A DNA stretch of 36,898 nucleotides from Clostridia bacterium (GTDB taxonomy: Bacteria; Bacillota; Clostridia; TANB77; CAG-508): the NCBI GenBank assembly GCA_030539215.1, contig JAUNSM010000003.1, positions 1 to 36,898 of the forward strand, in the 5' to 3' direction. Positions 7,859-15,555 of the stretch are shown in pieces. Made by a program: the position numbers and the translations under genes. Position 1 is the stretch's first letter. Every line of letters begins with the position of its first letter. The notes under the pieces are model-generated. The model was not told the origin of the DNA. It searched no databases and saw only the letters and a program-made list of their open reading frames with translations.

Positions 7859-9044
7859 TTGTTCTTAAAAGTTTGGTTAAACTATTTATTAGGATATGTT
7901 AATATAAAAATAGAAAGTTATTTTATAGAAAGATTTATAAATGTTTGTATTAGTAAAAATATATTTTTATGGAAAACAAGTAGAAAAAAATCCACAATTT
8001 TATATGCTAATGTTAGTATTAGAGATTATAAAAAGCTAAAACAAATAGCAAAAAAGACAAAATCAAAAATAAAAATTGAAAATAAAAAAGGTTTGCCATT
8101 TATATTACATAAGTACAGAAAAAGGAAGATTTTTTTAATATTCCTTATATTAATATTTATTGGACTAGTAGTTATTTCTAATTTTATATGGAATATAGAA
8201 ATAAAAGGAAATATAAAAATTCCAAAAGAAGAAATAGTAAATGTATTAAATGAGCAAGGATTAAAAATAGGAGTTAATAAAAACAATATAAACACAAATT
8301 TAATTATTAATAAAATAAGATTAAATAGGGATGATATAGCATGGATTGGAATTAATTTAAAAGGAACAAATGCTATAGTAGAAATAAAAGAAATTGATAA
8401 AGCACCTGAAATAGTAAATGAAAATGAATATTTTTATATTATATCTAATAATACCTCAATGATAACAAAAATAAATGTTCAATATGGTACAGCACATTTA
8501 AAAGAATGGGATATTGTATAAGAAGGTGATTTATTAGTTGCAGGATATTTAGAAGGAAAATTTACAGGAATTAGATATGTACGTTCTCAAGCAGATATAC
8601 AAGCAAAAGTGTGGTATTCAAAAAAAGAAAAATTTTATTTTACACAAGAAATTCAAGTACCTACAGGCATTACAGAGCAAAAATACACATTAAATATAAA
8701 TAATTTTAAAATAAATTTAAATAAAACACTTTCAAAATTTGAAAATTATGATACAATAAGAGAGAATAAAAAATTAAGATTATTTTCTGATTTTTATTTA
8801 CCGATTGAAATCATAAAAATTACAAATTATGAACAAAAAAAGCAAGATGTAACATATACAGAAGAAGAACTTATTCGGAATAGCAACTAAAGAACTAGAA
8901 GAGAAACTAGAAAAAGAAATAGAACACAAAGAAAATATTATAAACAAACAAGTAAATATATATCCAAATGAAGAATACATAGAAGTTGAAATTATATATG
9001 AAGTGCTTGAAAACATCGGTAGTAAAGACCAAATATTATTTTAA
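7859..9044 (+). CDS. yqfD: Sporulation protein YqfD, read through a CGG +1 shift and an in-frame TAA
   Basis: A membrane protein of the YqfD family, needed for spore development. The TTG start at 7859 (MFLKVWLNYLLGYV) is chosen because GGAGGAG (7846-7852) sits 6 nt upstream; an ATG at 7835 in the same frame overlaps yqfC and lacks a site. Family features are RFINVCISKNIFLW, a membrane helix at about residues 90-110, EIKGNIKIPKEEI and WIGINLKGT. Two breaks are present. TAA at 8519-8521 interrupts KEWDIV-x-EGDLLVAG, a conserved stretch that continues perfectly in frame after it. A CGG at 8876 requires a +1 shift (EEELI-GIATKELEEKL) to reach the family C-terminus, which ends at 9044. The product would be 394 residues, the normal length. 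The TAA makes true decay more likely here than in the other recoded genes. Confidence 0.75.
8519..8521 (+). other. In-frame TAA inside yqfD
   Basis: The codons GAT ATT GTA TAA GAA GGT GAT TTA TTA encode DIV-stop-EGDLL. The protein continues in the same frame with conserved YqfD sequence, and the stop falls where Bacillus YqfD has Glu. A single substitution of GAA, AAA or CAA would explain it. It does not fit the CGG pattern. Confidence 0.7.
8876..8879 (+). other. CGGA +1 recoding site in yqfD
   Basis: Zero-frame CTT ATT CGG AAT AGC AAC TAA stops at 8890. Skipping C8876 gives CTT ATT GGA ATA GCA ACT AAA, then 51 further codons to 9044 with the expected YqfD C-terminus. Confidence 0.72.
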
Positions 9045-9060
9045 AGGAATGGGTGATAAT

Positions 9061-10251
9061 ATGGAACAAAAGAGCCTAAGGGTTTTAGAAACGAACAAAA
9101 CATTTTTTTCAAAAATTACTAGCACTATTACAAAAATACTAATACCTACAAAAGTAAGCATTAATAGCTTGATGATTTCTATGAAAAGAAACAACTTAAT
9201 AAAAACATATTCTAATTATATTTTAGCAACAGAAGAGGAAGATATAGAAAAAGGAGAAGCATTATTAAAAAAATGCGAAGAAGTTTATAGTTTATACTTA
9301 GAAGCTATAGATAAATATATAATTGATTCAGTTTATAAAAAAGTTAAAAATAATACTGCATCAGAATTTGAAAAACAAGCATTAAGCAAATATTATTTAA
9401 TAGTTAGTTTAAAAGAAAAACAATATATAGAATATAAATATAAAAAGCAAGAATATTTATTGAAAGTAGATTATGAGTCAGTAATTAATTTAAAAAAAGA
9501 GAGTGCAATAGAAAAATATAATAAATTTTATATATCAAAAATGGATTCTTTATATAAAGGATTATTAAAAAATTATTCAATACAATTAGCAGATACAGTA
9601 TCTACTAAGATAGAATCAATAAACAGTATATATAATAAAGTGTTTAATACATTAGAAAATTATATATCTGAAATTTTACCAATAAAATTAAGGATAGATA
9701 AATCTAACGAATATAAAGCTATTTTAGAAGATTACGAAAAATATGAAAGCATGTTAGTAGGTAAACTTGATGAAAGAGATAAAATAAAAAAGAAAATGAT
9801 TTTATTAGGAATTAGCAGACAATTATTTACACATAGTTTACCATTAATTGCAGCAGAACAGTGTTATGCATACCTTATAAAAAATGTGAGAGATTTAATT
9901 GTGAAGTCAAGTGAACAAAGAAAAGATAGGGCATTTGAGTTATTAACAGAGCTAATAGAAGAATATAATATAAAATTATTATCTACAAAAGTATATTGGG
10001 ACAAGCCAGAGGAAAAAGAAGAATATAAAAAGTTTTGGGATAAATATAATCAAATAAGTAAAATAGAAAATAACAAAGAACAAAAGCAAATATTATTTTT
10101 AAAAAATGATTTAAAAATGTTAAGTAAAAGTAAAACTAATTATGAACAAATAATAAATGAAATAAAACAAAAGCTAGTACAATTAGGTGCAATGAGAAAA
10201 ATAAAAAATAGTTATAAAACAATAATAGGGAGTTACAAAAAAATAGCATAA
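9061..10251 (+). CDS. Uncharacterised helical/coiled-coil protein
   Basis: A protein of 397 residues that I do not recognise. It has no signal peptide, no clear membrane segment and no known motif. The composition is rich in Lys, Glu, Ile and Tyr with long predicted helices, for example in the stretches EEEDIEKGEALLKKCEEVY and KFWDKYNQISKIENNKEQK. The start at 9061 follows GGGTGA and comes 16 nt after the restored yqfD end; the longer frame from 8986 would overlap the yqfD C-terminus. In Bacillus the gene between yqfD and ybeY is phoH; this protein is not PhoH, because no P-loop is present. Whether it acts in sporulation is only suggested by position. Confidence 0.65.
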   Translation: MEQKSLRVLETNKTFFSKITSTITKILIPTKVSINSLMISMKRNNLIKTYSNYILATEEEDIEKGEALLKKCEEVYSLYLEAIDKYIIDSVYKKVKNNTASEFEKQALSKYYLIVSLKEKQYIEYKYKKQEYLLKVDYESVINLKKESAIEKYNKFYISKMDSLYKGLLKNYSIQLADTVSTKIESINSIYNKVFNTLENYISEILPIKLRIDKSNEYKAILEDYEKYESMLVGKLDERDKIKKKMILLGISRQLFTHSLPLIAAEQCYAYLIKNVRDLIVKSSEQRKDRAFELLTELIEEYNIKLLSTKVYWDKPEEKEEYKKFWDKYNQISKIENNKEQKQILFLKNDLKMLSKSKTNYEQIINEIKQKLVQLGAMRKIKNSYKTIIGSYKKIA

Positions 10252-10268
10252 TAAATGAGGTACAATAT

Positions 10269-10733
10269 ATGAATATAACCCAAATAAATTTTTTAGATAT
10301 AAATAAAAATGAAGAATATATTAATATATTAAGTAAAGTATTAGAAAAATGTTTTGATGAAGAAAATTTAAATGATAAAAAACTATATATTAATATAGTA
10401 CTAACAAATCCACAGCATATTAAGAAAATAAATAAGGAATATAGAAATATTGATAAAGAAACTGATGTGCTTTCTTTTCCAATGTTTGAAAAGGAGGAAT
10501 TAGAAAAAAGAAAAAGTTTAAATCCAGATATTTTAGGAGATATAGTTATATCTATAGATAAAGTAAAAAAACAAGCTGAGGAATATGAGCATAGTTTTGA
10601 AAGGGAATTATCATACATGGCAGTACATGGCTTTTATCATCTAATGGGATATGACCATATAAAAGAAAATGATAAAATTATAATGAGACAAAAAGAAGAA
10701 AATATATTAAAAAAATTAAAAATATTAAAATAA
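10269..10733 (+). CDS. ybeY: Endoribonuclease YbeY (16S rRNA 3' maturation)
   Basis: A zinc-dependent RNase involved in 16S rRNA processing and ribosome quality control. The metal site HGFYHLMGYDH places His120, His124 and His130 in the H-x3-H-x5-H pattern. The upstream family motif NKEYRNIDKETDVLSFP is intact, as is LGDIVISIDK. At 154 residues it has the normal length. It follows the coiled-coil gene by 17 nt with AATGAGG as ribosome binding site. Confidence 0.95.
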   Translation: MNITQINFLDINKNEEYINILSKVLEKCFDEENLNDKKLYINIVLTNPQHIKKINKEYRNIDKETDVLSFPMFEKEELEKRKSLNPDILGDIVISIDKVKKQAEEYEHSFERELSYMAVHGFYHLMGYDHIKENDKIIMRQKEENILKKLKILK

Positions 10734-10755
10734 AAGAAAGGAATGAAAATACAAA

Positions 10756-11835
10756 ATGGGTAAAGGAAGAAAAGCAAAACAAACAGAAAAGAAAATAAAA
10801 AATAAAAATGGAGTAAAATTATTAGTAATAATTTTAGTAGTATTAATACTTATAGCAGGAATATTATTAACATTAAAAATATTAAATAAAGGACAAGCAG
10901 AACAAACAACAGGGCAAATGGAGAATGAAAATAAAGAAGAATCACAAGTACAAATAGTAAATGAAAATTCAAAAACAAGACCATATGCAATAATGATAAA
11001 CAATAATCATGAAGCATGGCCACAATGCGGTTTAAAAGATGCATATTTAATTTATGAAATAGTTGTAGAAGGTGGAATAACTAGAATGATGGCATTGTAT
11101 AAAGATAAATTGCCAGAAAAAGTAGGTTCAGTAAGAAGCGCTAGACATTATTTTATAGATTATGCAGAAGAAAATGATGCAATATTTATTCATTGGGGAG
11201 GAAGTCCACAAGCATATTCAAGATTAGACTCAGGAATTGACAGCTTTGATGGTATTGCATTAGAAGGAACAGTATTTTTCAGAGATAAAACTTTAAAAAG
11301 ATATTATGAACATACAGGATTTGTAAATTTAAAGAAAGTAAAAGAACAAGTAGAAAATAAAGGATATGATAGAGACACAAATAAAGATTTACTTTTAAAT
11401 TATAGTGCAGAAGAAATTGATTTAAGTACAGTAGAGGGAGCAACAATTGCAAATGATATTACATTAAAATATTCACAGTATCATACAACAAGTTATGAAT
11501 ATGATGAACAAAACAAAGTATACAAAAGGAGTATGTCAGGAAAAGCAAATGTAGATTTAGAAACAGAAGAACAATACACAGCAAAAAATATAATTATTTA
11601 TAAAGTAAATAACTATACATTAAGTGGTCAAGACAAAGCAAGACAAGAATTAGAGAACATAGGAAGCGGAAGCGGATATTATGTATCTAACGGATATTCA
11701 GTTCCAATTACTTGGGAGAAAACATCACATAGTGGGCAAACAGTATATAAATATCAAAATGGAGAAGAGATAACAGTAAATGATGGAAACACATTTATAC
11801 AAATATGCCCTACTGATTCAACAATAACAATATAA
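10756..11835 (+). CDS. YerB-like DUF3048 membrane-anchored protein
   Basis: An exported protein of unknown biochemical role in the DUF3048/YerB family. A lysine-rich start and one membrane helix at residues 22-45 anchor it. A low-complexity linker follows, then the DUF3048 N-terminal signature RPYAIMINNNHEAWPQCGL with DAYLIYEIVVEGGITRMM and KVGSVRSARHYF. The C-terminal part (about 250-355) is the second DUF3048 domain with YTAKNIIIYKVNNY and GEEITVNDGNTFIQI. The N-terminus lacks a lipobox Cys, unlike Bacillus YerB. It sits 22 nt after ybeY. Confidence 0.85.
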   Translation: MGKGRKAKQTEKKIKNKNGVKLLVIILVVLILIAGILLTLKILNKGQAEQTTGQMENENKEESQVQIVNENSKTRPYAIMINNNHEAWPQCGLKDAYLIYEIVVEGGITRMMALYKDKLPEKVGSVRSARHYFIDYAEENDAIFIHWGGSPQAYSRLDSGIDSFDGIALEGTVFFRDKTLKRYYEHTGFVNLKKVKEQVENKGYDRDTNKDLLLNYSAEEIDLSTVEGATIANDITLKYSQYHTTSYEYDEQNKVYKRSMSGKANVDLETEEQYTAKNIIIYKVNNYTLSGQDKARQELENIGSGSGYYVSNGYSVPITWEKTSHSGQTVYKYQNGEEITVNDGNTFIQICPTDSTITI

Positions 11836-11928
11836 GAAAATATATTGCAAATTACAAATGCACAAAGAGTTCTAAAGTAAAATTGAGCAAAATTACACAA
11901 TAATAAAATCAAAATATGGAGAATGTAA

Positions 11929-12645
11929 ATGAACTCAAATGTTAGATATGAAAACATTACACATAAACAAACAAAAAAAATTAAAGAATATAAAATTATA
12001 TATTATTTTTTTAAAAGATTAATAGATATTATTGGAGGAATACTTGGAAGCTTAACATTAATTCCTATTACAATGATTATATATATAGCTAGACATAGAT
12101 TAAAGGAAAGTCATTTGCCATTATTTTATACTCAGCTTAGAATTGGAAAAAACGGAAAACAATTTAAAATATATAAATATAGAACTATGGTAATAGATGC
12201 TGAAGAAAAATTAGAAACATATTTAAATCAAAATGAAGAAGCTAAAAAGGAATATAATAAATATAAAAAATTAGAGAAAGATCCAAGAATTACTAAATTA
12301 GGAGGATACTTAAGAAAGTTTAAATTAGATGAATTTCCTCAATTTATAAATGTTTTAAAAGGGGATATGAGTATTGTTGGACCTAGACCATATTTACCAA
12401 AGGAAATTAAAGATATGGGAGAAACTTATAAAAAAATAATAACAGTAAAACCAGGAATAACAGGATATTGGCAAACTAATGCAAAAAGATATATGGATTT
12501 TAAACAAAGAAATTATATGGATATAGATTATATAAATAATAAAAACTTAAGGGCAGATATGAAATATATTATTATGACAATTAAACATATTATAGCTATT
12601 AATAATATTAAAAGGAGAAATAAATCAAAATGGAAAATGATTTAA
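11929..12645 (+). CDS. Initiating polyprenyl-phosphate sugar-1-phosphate transferase
   Basis: Transfers a sugar phosphate to the lipid carrier to start synthesis of a surface polysaccharide. The bacterial sugar transferase domain shows QLRIGKNGKQFKIYKYRTM, KLGGYLRKFKLDEFPQ, NVLKGDMSIVGPRP and VKPGITGYWQTNA. There is one N-terminal membrane segment (about residues 28-45), so it belongs to the short monotopic type and lacks the long multi-helix N-terminus of WbaP. At 238 residues it is complete. It opens the polysaccharide cluster; the decayed glycosyltransferase overlaps its 3' end. The donor sugar cannot be told from sequence. Confidence 0.9.
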   Translation: MNSNVRYENITHKQTKKIKEYKIIYYFFKRLIDIIGGILGSLTLIPITMIIYIARHRLKESHLPLFYTQLRIGKNGKQFKIYKYRTMVIDAEEKLETYLNQNEEAKKEYNKYKKLEKDPRITKLGGYLRKFKLDEFPQFINVLKGDMSIVGPRPYLPKEIKDMGETYKKIITVKPGITGYWQTNAKRYMDFKQRNYMDIDYINNKNLRADMKYIIMTIKHIIAINNIKRRNKSKWKMI

Positions 12646-12739
12646 TAAGCATAATAATGCCTACATATAATAATTCAAAATATATAAAGATGCAGAAGTA
12701 GAGTATTGGTAGCAAAAATAATAGTAAAGGGAAGAAAAA
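12630..12739 (+). pseudogene. Remnant of a family 2 glycosyltransferase
   Basis: The ATG at 12630 follows AAAGGAGAAA and opens MENDLISIIMPTYNNSKYIK, the unmistakable N-terminus of a GT2 enzyme. The frame then meets TAG at 12699 after 23 residues. Almost the whole gene is missing, and 38 nt later the flippase begins. No CGG codon is involved, so this is plain deletion decay, a useful contrast with the recoded genes. Confidence 0.7.
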
Positions 12740-14248
12740 TTGAGAAGTAAAAACGCTATAAAAAACATAATAATATCATTATTATTACAAATTATTAAAA
12801 TAGTATTTGGATTTATTATTCCCAAATTAATTATAAAAACATATGGTTCGTCAGTTAATGGACTAATAAATTCAATAGTTCAATTTTTAGGATATATAGT
12901 ATTATTAGAAGGAGGAATAGCTCCAGTAGCAAAGGCATTACTATATAAACCAATTGCAGAAAAGAATAAACAGGAAATACAGATTATATTAAAGGCAACA
13001 GAGAAGTGTTTTAAAAATATAGCTAAAATATTTATTATATATATAATTATATTATGTTGTATATATCCTACAATTGTAGAACAAGAATTCAGTTCAATTT
13101 TTACAATTTCATTAATTATAATAATAGCTATAAGTGTGTTTGCAGAATACTTTTTGGGAATTACGTATAAAATGTATATTCAAGCAGAACAGCGCTCTTA
13201 TGTAATATCATTTATCGAACTTGGAACTATAATATTAAATACAATACTAGTAGTTATACTTATATATTGTGAGTGTAATATTCAAATTATTAAACTGGTA
13301 AGTACATTAGTTTTTGTGTTGAGACCAATTATACAAAATATATATGTAAAAAAAATATACAATATAGATTTAAAAAATGTTGAATCAAACTATAAAATAA
13401 AACAAAAATGGGATGGGATTGCACAACACATAGCATATATAATTCATGTAAATACAGATTTAGTAGTATTAACCATATTTACTAATATGAAAGAAGTATC
13501 AGTATATTCTATATATTTGCTTGTAGTAAATGGAATAAAAAGTATAGTACAGTCATTTTCTAATAGTATAGATTCATTATGGGGAGATATGATTGCTAAA
13601 GATGAAAAAGAAAATTTAAATATTAAATTTAAAAGTTATGAATTATTTTATTATACATTAATAAGTATTATATATGTATGCACAATAATATTAATTGTTC
13701 CATTTATAAAAGTTTATACATTTGGAGTTAATGATGCAAATTATGTTAGACCTGTTTTTGGAGTTGTTTTTACGACTTCTGAATTTATTTGGGCTATTAT
13801 GCAACCATATAATAATTTAGCAAAAGCATCAGGGGCTTTTAAAGAAACAAAAAAAGGTGCTTATATACAAGCAATTTTAAACATTATTATTTCTATTGCA
13901 TTGGTATATAAATATGGAATAATTGGTGTGGCAATAGGTACATTAGTTTCTATAATAGTGAGAACAATAGAACTTATGTACTATATCTCAAAATATATTT
14001 TAAAAAGAAATGTAAATTGTATTTTTAATAGATTACTGATTGTTCTAATTGAAATAATATTAATAATTTGTATATGTAAAAATGTATCAGTATCAAATAT
14101 GACATCATATTTAGAATGGATTAAATATGGATTGAAAATATTTATTATATCAATAATTATAATAGTTCCAGTAAATTTAATTATATATAGAAAAGATGCA
14201 AAAAAGTTTTATATAATTTTAAATCAAGCATTAAAAAATAAAGAATAA
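12740..14248 (+). CDS. Wzx-type polysaccharide flippase
   Basis: A multi-pass membrane exporter of lipid-linked oligosaccharide units, of the polysaccharide transporter/MATE-like fold. The 502 residues hold roughly 12-14 hydrophobic segments spread across the length. The N-terminus carries the familiar FIIPKLIIKTYGSSVNGLINS and the centre has NTDLVVLTIF. The start is TTG at 12740 with AAAGGGAAG before it. The neighbours (initiating transferase, polymerase, glycosyltransferases) support the assignment. The family is clear; the substrate is unknown. Confidence 0.88.
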   Translation: MRSKNAIKNIIISLLLQIIKIVFGFIIPKLIIKTYGSSVNGLINSIVQFLGYIVLLEGGIAPVAKALLYKPIAEKNKQEIQIILKATEKCFKNIAKIFIIYIIILCCIYPTIVEQEFSSIFTISLIIIIAISVFAEYFLGITYKMYIQAEQRSYVISFIELGTIILNTILVVILIYCECNIQIIKLVSTLVFVLRPIIQNIYVKKIYNIDLKNVESNYKIKQKWDGIAQHIAYIIHVNTDLVVLTIFTNMKEVSVYSIYLLVVNGIKSIVQSFSNSIDSLWGDMIAKDEKENLNIKFKSYELFYYTLISIIYVCTIILIVPFIKVYTFGVNDANYVRPVFGVVFTTSEFIWAIMQPYNNLAKASGAFKETKKGAYIQAILNIIISIALVYKYGIIGVAIGTLVSIIVRTIELMYYISKYILKRNVNCIFNRLLIVLIEIILIICICKNVSVSNMTSYLEWIKYGLKIFIISIIIIVPVNLIIYRKDAKKFYIILNQALKNKE

Positions 14249-14270
14249 GATAAATTTAATTTAAAAAATA

Positions 14271-14298
14271 TTGACAAAAAACATAAAGACAGTATAAA
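14271..14298 (+). promoter_or_regulatory. SigA-type promoter for the LRR protein
   Basis: TTGACA (14271-14276), a 16-nt spacer and TATAAA (14293-14298), in the 140-nt gap before the LRR surface protein gene. Confidence 0.6.
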
Positions 14299-14389
14299 AT
14301 CAAAACAGTTATTAGCAAATATGCGTTATTCTTGGCATAAATAAAAAAAGATACACATGAAAAATCTAAAAAATAAGAGGAGAAAACGA

Positions 14390-15511
14390 ATGAAAATAAA
14401 GAAAAACGAACAAAAAAAATCAACATCACATATTGTAGATTATACTATGGAAAGAGGTATTACTTTGATTGCACTAATTATAACAATAATAGTGTTATTA
14501 ATTTTAGTAGTAATAACAGTATCAGTTGTATTTAGTGAAACGGGAATAATAGCACAGACAAGAATGGCAAAAGAAAAGCAAGAAGTAGTAAGTAAGGAAG
14601 AAGAAGTGTATTTGGCAATATGTTCACTGATGATAAATGTTTCTGGAGACAAAACAAAAATAAAGCCAAGTGACATAGCAACAGAAGTAAATAAAAACTA
14701 TATAGGAACACCAATAACATCGGCAGTAAAAAATAATGAACAACAAGCAGAAACATATCCAACTTATATTATATATCCAGATAGCACAACAAGCATAAAA
14801 AAGCAAATAAAAGTGGAAGTAAATGAAAACTTAGAGGTGGTAAAAGGAGGCACAATAGTTGAAGGAACAGCTTCACAACCAAACATGCCAGAATCACCAT
14901 ATGGGGACTTAGATGTAACAGTAATGCCAGAATTATTTGCGTATGAAAGTTTAAATGAAAATACTGTTAAAGTAACAGGATTTAATTGGGATAATAATCA
15001 GATTGATGCATTATTGCAAGCTGAATTGGATACTGACTCGAATTCTGGTTCAGAAAGTGGATTAATAGTAATACCTGATAATATAAAAACACTTGTAATA
15101 CCAGCAACTGTAGATGTTGATGGAACAGAACATACAGTAACTGCAATAGGAGACGGAGCGTTTGAAGTTCAGATGGACCAAGGTCGCGTGTTTTCATGGA
15201 CTGTTGAGGAAGTAATATTACCTAATACAATTTTAGAAATAGGAGAAAATGCGTTTGCGTGTAGAAGTTTTAGTAAGCTTGCTCGAATCAATTTTCCGAC
15301 AAATTTAACAAGTATAGGGAATGGTGCATTTACTAGTTGTAGAAGGCTGACAAGCATAACAATCCCAAGCAGTGTAACGAGTATAGGCTATAATGCATTT
15401 TGTTACTGTAGTGAACTAACGAACATAAACATAAAAAAAACACAAGACAGCATATCAGATGCTCCATGGGGCTCTACTGCAACAATAACATGGAATTACG
15501 CTGGAGATTAA
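14390..15511 (+). CDS. BspA-type leucine-rich-repeat protein with prepilin-like N-terminus
   Basis: A predicted surface protein of 373 residues. The start at 14390 is chosen for GAGGAG 7 nt upstream; an in-frame ATG at 14357 lacks one. After a basic leader comes RGITLIALIITIIVLLIL at about residues 22-39, a type IV prepilin-like segment with a potential cut after Gly23, but with Ala where pilins have Glu5. A charged helix and a linker follow. The C-terminal third (about 240-360) holds LRR_5 repeats such as AIGDGAFEV, EIGENAFAC, SIGNGAFTSC and SIGYNAFCYC. The repeat region looks less AT-rich than its surroundings. Its position in a polysaccharide cluster suggests an envelope role. Confidence 0.8.
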   Translation: MKIKKNEQKKSTSHIVDYTMERGITLIALIITIIVLLILVVITVSVVFSETGIIAQTRMAKEKQEVVSKEEEVYLAICSLMINVSGDKTKIKPSDIATEVNKNYIGTPITSAVKNNEQQAETYPTYIIYPDSTTSIKKQIKVEVNENLEVVKGGTIVEGTASQPNMPESPYGDLDVTVMPELFAYESLNENTVKVTGFNWDNNQIDALLQAELDTDSNSGSESGLIVIPDNIKTLVIPATVDVDGTEHTVTAIGDGAFEVQMDQGRVFSWTVEEVILPNTILEIGENAFACRSFSKLARINFPTNLTSIGNGAFTSCRRLTSITIPSSVTSIGYNAFCYCSELTNINIKKTQDSISDAPWGSTATITWNYAGD

Positions 15512-15555
15512 GAAAAAATTAAATTATAAAATATATTAAATTGGAGACAACTAAA

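Noticed and set aside
7835-7861. ATG at 7835 as the yqfD start, and the CGGA at 7845 as another shift site
   Set aside because: GGAGGAG and TTG 7859 form a much better start. The CGGA there lies in the ribosome binding region between genes, so no frame is affected.
8986-9060. Longer N-terminus of the coiled-coil gene from 8986
   Set aside because: It overlaps the restored yqfD C-terminus in another frame and has no ribosome binding site; 9061 fits better.
11669-11700. CGGA occurrences in the YerB-like gene
   Set aside because: They are AGC GGA and AAC GGA, with the C as third base of a normal codon. The frame is intact, so they are not shift sites.
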